From contig NZ_CP132910.1 in NCBI RefSeq assembly GCF_030846775.1, forward strand, positions 4,281,001-4,345,000: DNA of 64,000 nt, read 5' to 3'. This document shows positions 59,150 to 64,000 of the stretch, in pieces. The number at the start of each line of letters is the position of its first letter. Within the stretch, counting starts at the first letter, position 1. Under the pieces are notes generated by a model. It did no database searches. It worked only from the letters and a program-made list of their open reading frames with translations, and had not been told where the DNA came from. The position numbers and the translations under genes are program-made. Source of the DNA: Geothrix sp. 21YS21S-2. GTDB taxonomy: Bacteria > Acidobacteriota > Holophagae > Holophagales > Holophagaceae.

Positions 59150-60418
59150 ATGCGGCTCGTCAACACCCGCGACCCGAAAGGCCGCACCACCTTCGCCGGG
59201 GCCATCCAGTCCGGCATGGCTCCGGGCGGCGGCCTCTGGGTTCCCGAGCCCGTGCCCTGCTTCCGGGACATGGAGGCGCTCCTGGGCATGGATTTCCGGG
59301 CCCGCTCCGCGGAGCTCCTCCACCGCTTCCTGGGGGACGAGTTCAGCCGGGCCGAAGTGGAGGAGGCGGTCTTCTCCGCCCTGGACTTCCCCGTGCCGGT
59401 GGTGCGGGTGCGGGAGCGGATGTTCGCCCTGGAGTTGTTCCACGGGCCGACGCTGGCCTTCAAGGACTTCGGCGCGCGGTTCCTGGCGCGCATGCTGGCC
59501 CTCGTGGCCCGAAGGGACGGGCGCCGGCACACCGTGCTCACCGCCACCTCCGGGGACACGGGCGCCGCGGTTGCCAGCGCCTTCCTGGGCCTGCCGGGCT
59601 TCCAGGCGGTGGTCCTCTACCCCGCCGGGCGCGTCTCGCCCCTCCAGGAGCGGCAGTTCGCCACCCTGGGGGACAACGTCCGCACCTTCGCGGTGGAGGG
59701 CTCCTTCGACGACTGCCAGGCCCTGGTCAAGGCCAGCTTCGAGGACGCCGGGCTGGTTGCGCGCCTCGGCCTCACCTCCGCCAACAGCATCAACATCGCG
59801 CGGCTCCTGGCCCAGCTGACGTACTACTTCGAGGCCGTGGCCCGGGTGGGGGAGGCCCCCGTCATCGCCGTGCCTTCGGGCAACTTCGGGAACCTCTACG
59901 CGGGCCTCCTGGCGAGGCGCACGGGCCTGCCCGTGAAGGCCTTCGTGGTGGCCACCAACGCCAACACCACCGTCCCCGACTTCCTGGAGACCGGCGTGTA
60001 CCGCCCCCGGCCCTCGGTGGCCACCCTCTCCAACGCCATGGACGTGGGCGCGCCCAGCAACTGGGAGCGCATCCACGCGCTGTTCCAGGGCGACGTGGAG
60101 GCCATGCGGGGCGCCCTGCGCCGGGGCAGCCTCACGGACGGGGAGACCCTGGCCTCCATGCGCGGGCTCCACGCCGGCGGCTACCTCCCGGAACCCCACG
60201 CGGCCGTGGCCCACGGCGTCCTGGCCCGCAACCTGGGACCGGGCGAGACGGGCGTGTTCCTGGCCACGGCCCACCCGGCCAAGTTCCGGGAGACCCTGGA
60301 GACCGGCCTGGGGCTGCGGGTGCCCCTGCCGCCGGCCCTGGCCGAGGTGCAGGACCGGCCCGTGCTGTCCCGGAGCCTGCCGGCGGAAATCGCGGCGCTG
60401 CGGGAGGAGCTCGGTTGA
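59150..60418 (+). CDS. thrC: Threonine synthase
   Basis: A 422-aa PLP enzyme converting O-phosphohomoserine to threonine. Markers: LVNTRDPKGRTTFAGAIQSG near the N-terminus, PTLAFKDFGARFLARML (PLP Lys in AFKDFG), TATSGDTGAAVASAFLG, SANSINIARLLAQLTYYFEA, VIAVPSGNFGNLYAGLLARR and AHPAKFRETLE. Length as in E. coli ThrC (428). ATG 59150 has GGGAGG seven bases upstream and lies one base after the thrB stop. Last gene of the thr operon. Confidence 0.95.
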   Translation: MRLVNTRDPKGRTTFAGAIQSGMAPGGGLWVPEPVPCFRDMEALLGMDFRARSAELLHRFLGDEFSRAEVEEAVFSALDFPVPVVRVRERMFALELFHGPTLAFKDFGARFLARMLALVARRDGRRHTVLTATSGDTGAAVASAFLGLPGFQAVVLYPAGRVSPLQERQFATLGDNVRTFAVEGSFDDCQALVKASFEDAGLVARLGLTSANSINIARLLAQLTYYFEAVARVGEAPVIAVPSGNFGNLYAGLLARRTGLPVKAFVVATNANTTVPDFLETGVYRPRPSVATLSNAMDVGAPSNWERIHALFQGDVEAMRGALRRGSLTDGETLASMRGLHAGGYLPEPHAAVAHGVLARNLGPGETGVFLATAHPAKFRETLETGLGLRVPLPPALAEVQDRPVLSRSLPAEIAALREELG

Positions 60419-60484
60419 GTACATGAAAATTTCAAGCTTCATGATTCAATTGGTTATGCTTTAGGTCAGAAAGCCCCTTACGAG

Positions 60485-63400
60485 ATGAATCCCGAATCAA
60501 GCCCTTCCAGAGGTTCCACAGCCATCCTCCGGGTGGTGCTCTACTATGCCGGCTTCTCGGCCCTGTGGATCCTCCTCTCGGACCGGCTGGTGATGCTGGT
60601 GGCCCGGGGGGCCGACCAGATCGCCATGCTGAGCACCCTGAAGGGATGGTTCTACGTGGGGGTGACCTCCCTGCTGCTCTACCGGGCGATGAAGCGGCAC
60701 CTGATTCCCGCGCTGACCGGCGAACGGCGGGCCCGGGCCCGGCTCATCGTGCCGCCGGTCGCGATCCTGGGCGTGGTGATCCTGGCCCTGGTGTGGGGCG
60801 GCATCCACCAGGCGTACCGCCAGCTGGAGGCGACCGAGGCCGCCCGGCTCCAGGCCATCGCCGACAACAAGGCCCTGCAGGTGTCGGAATGGGTCCAGGA
60901 ACGGCGCGGGGACGTCACCTTCGCCTCCTCCTCCCGGTTCTGGTCCAGGGCCTACTACGCGTGGCGGAAAAGCGGCGATCCCGATGAACGGGAGCGCCTC
61001 TTCGGGAACCTGGAGGCCTACCGGGACCTCAAGGGCTTCCAGGGCCTCATGGTCATCGACGACCAGCTCACCGTGCATTCCTTCCCGGCGGTGCGGGCCC
61101 CTTCACCGGACCTGATGGAGGCCGTGAAGGCCACATTGGCCGACCGGGCCAGCCGGGTGGTCGGCCCGTACCGGGACGCCGCCGGCGCCCTGCACCTGGA
61201 CTTCCTGGCGCCCATGGCGCCCGCCGGGGACCGGCCGGGGCCGCTGCTGGTCCTCACGGTGGACCCCGTCGTCCAGCTCTTCCCGAGGCTCCATGCGTGG
61301 CCGGTGCCGACCACCACGGGCGAGGCGGTGCTGTTCCGGCGCAAGGGCGACCAGGTGGAGTATCTCAGCGGCTCCCCGCAGAACCCCGACCGCCAGATCC
61401 AGATGACCCGGCCGATGGCCGCCAGCGAGCTGGTCACCGCCCAGGTCCTCCGGGGCGCCGCGCCCCAGGGGGCCTTCGTCAAGGGCAAGGACTACAACGG
61501 GGAGCCGGTGGCGGGCGTGATCCACGCGGTGAAGGGAACGGACTGGTTCCTCGTCGCCAAGATCGACCAGTCCGAGCTCTATGCCGCGGCCCGCAATCAG
61601 GTGGCGGTCATCGGCCTCGCGGGGCTCCTGGCGATGTTCCTGGCGGTGCTGGTGGACCGCATGTTCCGCCAGCACCGGATCCTGGCGCAGGCCGAGCGGG
61701 ACCGGAGCCTCCAGGCGGAGCGCCTCCGGGCCCTGCGGCTCCTGGACGGCATCGCCACCGCGTCCAGCGACGCCATCTACGCCAAGGACCGGGGGGGGCG
61801 CTACCTGCTCTTCAACCCCGAGGCCGAGCGGGCCTTCGGGATGAAGGCCGCCGACGTCCTGGGGAAGGAACCCTACCGGCCCGGGGCTTCGGACGAGGAT
61901 TCCGCGATCCTGCAGCGGGGCAGCGCCCGCACCCTGGAGGAGGTGCTGGACACGCCCCAGGGGCCCCGGACCTTCCTGGTCACCAAGGGGCCGCTGCGGG
62001 ACACGCAGGGCGGCATCATGGGCCACTACGGCATCGCCAAGGACATCACCGAGCGCAAGCTGGCCGAGCAGAGCCTGGCCGCCCAGAACCGCCTCCTGGA
62101 GCGGGTCGCCTCGGGCGAGCCCATCCAGGAGCTGCTGGACGCCATCACCGGCACCCTGGAGCAGCTGGCCCCGGGCGCCATGGCCTCGATCCTCCTCACG
62201 GGCGGCGCCGACGGCCGGCTCCGGTTCGGGTCCCACGCCGGCCTGCCGGAGGCCTTCTGCAAGGTCCTGGAGGGCGTTCCCGTGGCCGAGGGGCTCGGGC
62301 CGTGTCCCACGGCGGCCTTCCGCAGGGAACCCGTCATCGTGGAGGACATCCGGACCGATGACCGCTTCCAGGGACACTTCCGCTCCTGGATGGAGGAGGC
62401 GGGCCTGCGCTCCGTGTGGTCCACGCCCATCCTGGACTCCTCCGGCAACGTGCTGGGTTCCCTGGGGCTCTACCACCGCGAGCCCGGCGCGCCCGGGCCC
62501 TTCGATCAGAGCATCATGGCCATGGCCACCCACGTGGCCGCCATCGCGCTGGAGGGCCACCTCGAGGAGCGGGCCCTCCAGGAGAGCTGGCTCCGCTTCC
62601 GCCAGCTCTTCGAGGCCGCGCCCGTGCCCATGTGCATCCTGGGGGAGGGCGGCCTCATGGTGGCCCTCAACGGGCAGTTCAACCGGACCTTCGGGTACAG
62701 CCTGGACGAGATCGGATCCCTGTCCCGGTGGCTGGAGCGCGCCTACCCCGACCCGGTGCGCCGGGAGGAGGCCCGGGCCTGGTGGGAGATCCGGTCCGCC
62801 CCGGGCGGCGGGGCGCCGCCCGTGGAGACCACCCTGGCCTGCCTGGACGGGCAGGAGCGGACGGTGCTCCTTTCGGCCACCGCCATCGGCGGGGAGTTCC
62901 TCCTCACGCTGTCCGACATCACGGAGCGGGTGAAGGCGGAGCGGGACCGCCAGGCGCTTCAGGCCGAGATGCAGCATTCCCAAAAGATGGAATCCATCGG
63001 GCGCCTCGCCGGGGGTGTGGCCCACGACTTCAACAACATGCTCGGCGTGATCGTGGCGAACGCGGAGGTGGGCCTCCTGCACACGCCGCCCGGCAAGAGC
63101 CAGGACCGCTTCGAGGAGATCAAGAAGGCAGCCATGAGGTCGGCGGACCTCACCCGCCAGCTCCTGGCCTTCGCCCGCAAGCAGGCCGTGTCGCCGTCGG
63201 TCATCGACCTCAACGAGGCCATCCCCGGCATGCTCCAGATGCTCTCGCGCCTGATCGGGGAGAACATCACCCTGGACTACACCCAGCGCGACGGCCTCTG
63301 GGCGATCCGCATGGACCCCACCCAGGTGGACCAGATCCTTGCGAACCTGGCCGTGAACGCCCGGGACGCCATCGCGGGGGTGGGCTGCATGGCCATCCGC

Positions 63401-64000
63401 ACGGAAAACCGCGTGCTGCGGGAGGGCGATCCAATGCCCGGCCACAACGCCCGCCCCGGCGAGTACGTGGTCCTGGAGGTGAGCGACACCGGCTGCGGCA
63501 TGGACGCGGAGGTCCTGGGCCACATCTTCGAGCCCTTCTTCACCACCAAGGCCATCGGGAAGGGCACGGGCCTCGGACTGGCGACGGTGTACGGGATCGT
63601 GAAGCAGAACGACGGCTTCATCGAGGTGCGCAGCGCCCCCGGCCAGGGGACCACCTTCCGGGTGCACCTGCCGCGCCACGCGGGCGCCGCGGAGAAGGCC
63701 GCCGCCCCGGGGGCGGACCGCCTGTCCGCTGGCGGCCGCGAGTGCGTCCTGGTGGTGGAGGACGAGCCCATGCATCTGGATGTCACCGTCATGCTCCTGG
63801 GCAGCCTGGGGTACCGGACCCTGGCCGCGGCCTCGCCCAGCGAGGCCCTGGCCTTCCTTCGAAATCCCAGCCTCGACATCGGCCTCCTGCTCACCGACGT
63901 GATCATGCCGGAGATGAACGGCCGGGAGCTGGCGGAGCGCGCGCGGAGGCTGCGTCCGGAACTGAAGTGCCTGCTCATGTCCGGCTACACCGCCGACGTC
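60485..64000 (+). CDS. Hybrid histidine kinase with cache-like, PAS, GAF and PAS domains (cut by window end)
   Basis: At least 1172 residues, open at the end. Three hydrophobic helices (VVLYYAGFSALWILLSDRLV; FYVGVTSLLLYRAMKRHL; LIVPPVAILGVVILALVWGG) and a periplasmic sensor of cache type end at VAVIGLAGLLAMFLAVLV. Then PAS (ASSDAIYAKDRGGRYLLFNP), GAF (LLTGGADGRLRFGSHAGLPE to LGSLGLYHREP), a second PAS (LFEAAPVPMCILGEGG), HisKA (SIGRLAGGVAHDFNNMLGVI), HATPase (NLAVNARDAI, DTGCGMD, EPFFTTKAIGKGTGLGL) and most of a receiver (VLVVEDEPMHLDVT, LLLTDVIMPEMNG). ATG 60485 follows TTACGAG; TATGCT at 60455-60460 may be the -10. Confidence 0.9.
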   Translation, partial: MNPESSPSRGSTAILRVVLYYAGFSALWILLSDRLVMLVARGADQIAMLSTLKGWFYVGVTSLLLYRAMKRHLIPALTGERRARARLIVPPVAILGVVILALVWGGIHQAYRQLEATEAARLQAIADNKALQVSEWVQERRGDVTFASSSRFWSRAYYAWRKSGDPDERERLFGNLEAYRDLKGFQGLMVIDDQLTVHSFPAVRAPSPDLMEAVKATLADRASRVVGPYRDAAGALHLDFLAPMAPAGDRPGPLLVLTVDPVVQLFPRLHAWPVPTTTGEAVLFRRKGDQVEYLSGSPQNPDRQIQMTRPMAASELVTAQVLRGAAPQGAFVKGKDYNGEPVAGVIHAVKGTDWFLVAKIDQSELYAAARNQVAVIGLAGLLAMFLAVLVDRMFRQHRILAQAERDRSLQAERLRALRLLDGIATASSDAIYAKDRGGRYLLFNPEAERAFGMKAADVLGKEPYRPGASDEDSAILQRGSARTLEEVLDTPQGPRTFLVTKGPLRDTQGGIMGHYGIAKDITERKLAEQSLAAQNRLLERVASGEPIQELLDAITGTLEQLAPGAMASILLTGGADGRLRFGSHAGLPEAFCKVLEGVPVAEGLGPCPTAAFRREPVIVEDIRTDDRFQGHFRSWMEEAGLRSVWSTPILDSSGNVLGSLGLYHREPGAPGPFDQSIMAMATHVAAIALEGHLEERALQESWLRFRQLFEAAPVPMCILGEGGLMVALNGQFNRTFGYSLDEIGSLSRWLERAYPDPVRREEARAWWEIRSAPGGGAPPVETTLACLDGQERTVLLSATAIGGEFLLTLSDITERVKAERDRQALQAEMQHSQKMESIGRLAGGVAHDFNNMLGVIVANAEVGLLHTPPGKSQDRFEEIKKAAMRSADLTRQLLAFARKQAVSPSVIDLNEAIPGMLQMLSRLIGENITLDYTQRDGLWAIRMDPTQVDQILANLAVNARDAIAGVGCMAIRTENRVLREGDPMPGHNARPGEYVVLEVSDTGCGMDAEVLGHIFEPFFTTKAIGKGTGLGLATVYGIVKQNDGFIEVRSAPGQGTTFRVHLPRHAGAAEKAAAPGADRLSAGGRECVLVVEDEPMHLDVTVMLLGSLGYRTLAAASPSEALAFLRNPSLDIGLLLTDVIMPEMNGRELAERARRLRPELKCLLMSGYTADV

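Overview
The window is a G+C-rich bacterial chromosome segment interrupted by an island of visibly lower G+C. The gene set (prkA-yeaH-spoVR, Fe-storage ferritin, tetraheme c-type cytochrome, several PAS-rich hybrid histidine kinases, a fused aspartate kinase/homoserine dehydrogenase thr operon) and the codon use suggest an Acidobacteriota member of the Holophagae type (Geothrix/Mesoterricola-like). That assignment is an inference; no rRNA is present to test it.

Left chromosomal part (1-14.5 kb): tail of a histidine kinase, an outer-membrane beta-barrel protein, two tandem DUF1579-like secreted proteins, the tightly overlapping prkA-yeaH-spoVR stress module, a molybdopterin oxidoreductase, a hybrid histidine kinase, a flavin-type oxidase, ferritin, a ROK-like sugar kinase and NagB, ending in tRNA-Arg(CCT).

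Island (14.5-36.3 kb): a 21.8-kb element bounded by two complete, identical copies of tRNA-Arg(CCT) (80-bp perfect direct repeats). A tyrosine integrase lies just inside the right end, and tandem GTGCAATAGAG repeats lie near both ends (candidate integrase arm sites). The left half carries a Phd-like antitoxin, an HExxH protein, an excisionase-like protein, a prim-pol replication protein and small unknown genes. It also holds four copies of an unexplained 29-bp repeat, each followed by a hairpin whose stem varies compensatorily. The right half looks like a defence/conflict cargo: an FRG-domain protein with an XRE-ImmA metallopeptidase gene, two paralogous Cys-His-Asp (transglutaminase/papain-like) proteins sharing about 185 bp of conserved upstream DNA, a decayed IS200-type element, an HsdM methyltransferase fused in frame to CBS and HEPN domains next to a broken hsdR, and a DRT-type reverse transcriptase preceded by what looks like a structured ncRNA.

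Right chromosomal part (36.3-64 kb): a RelE/AbrB-like toxin-antitoxin pair, a TetR-SDR pair with a visible operator, a Fic remnant, a stand-alone receiver protein, a five-gene Opp/Dpp-type transporter operon, an M23 peptidase, a lipoprotein joining WD40 repeats to a caspase-like protease with a SHOCT partner, a degenerate GGDEF protein, a hybrid kinase, a PstS-like binding protein, a tetraheme cytochrome, a hydroxyacid dehydrogenase fused to a LytTR DNA-binding domain, the thr operon thrA-thrB-thrC with a threonine-rich leader peptide and attenuator, and a large hybrid kinase running off the end.
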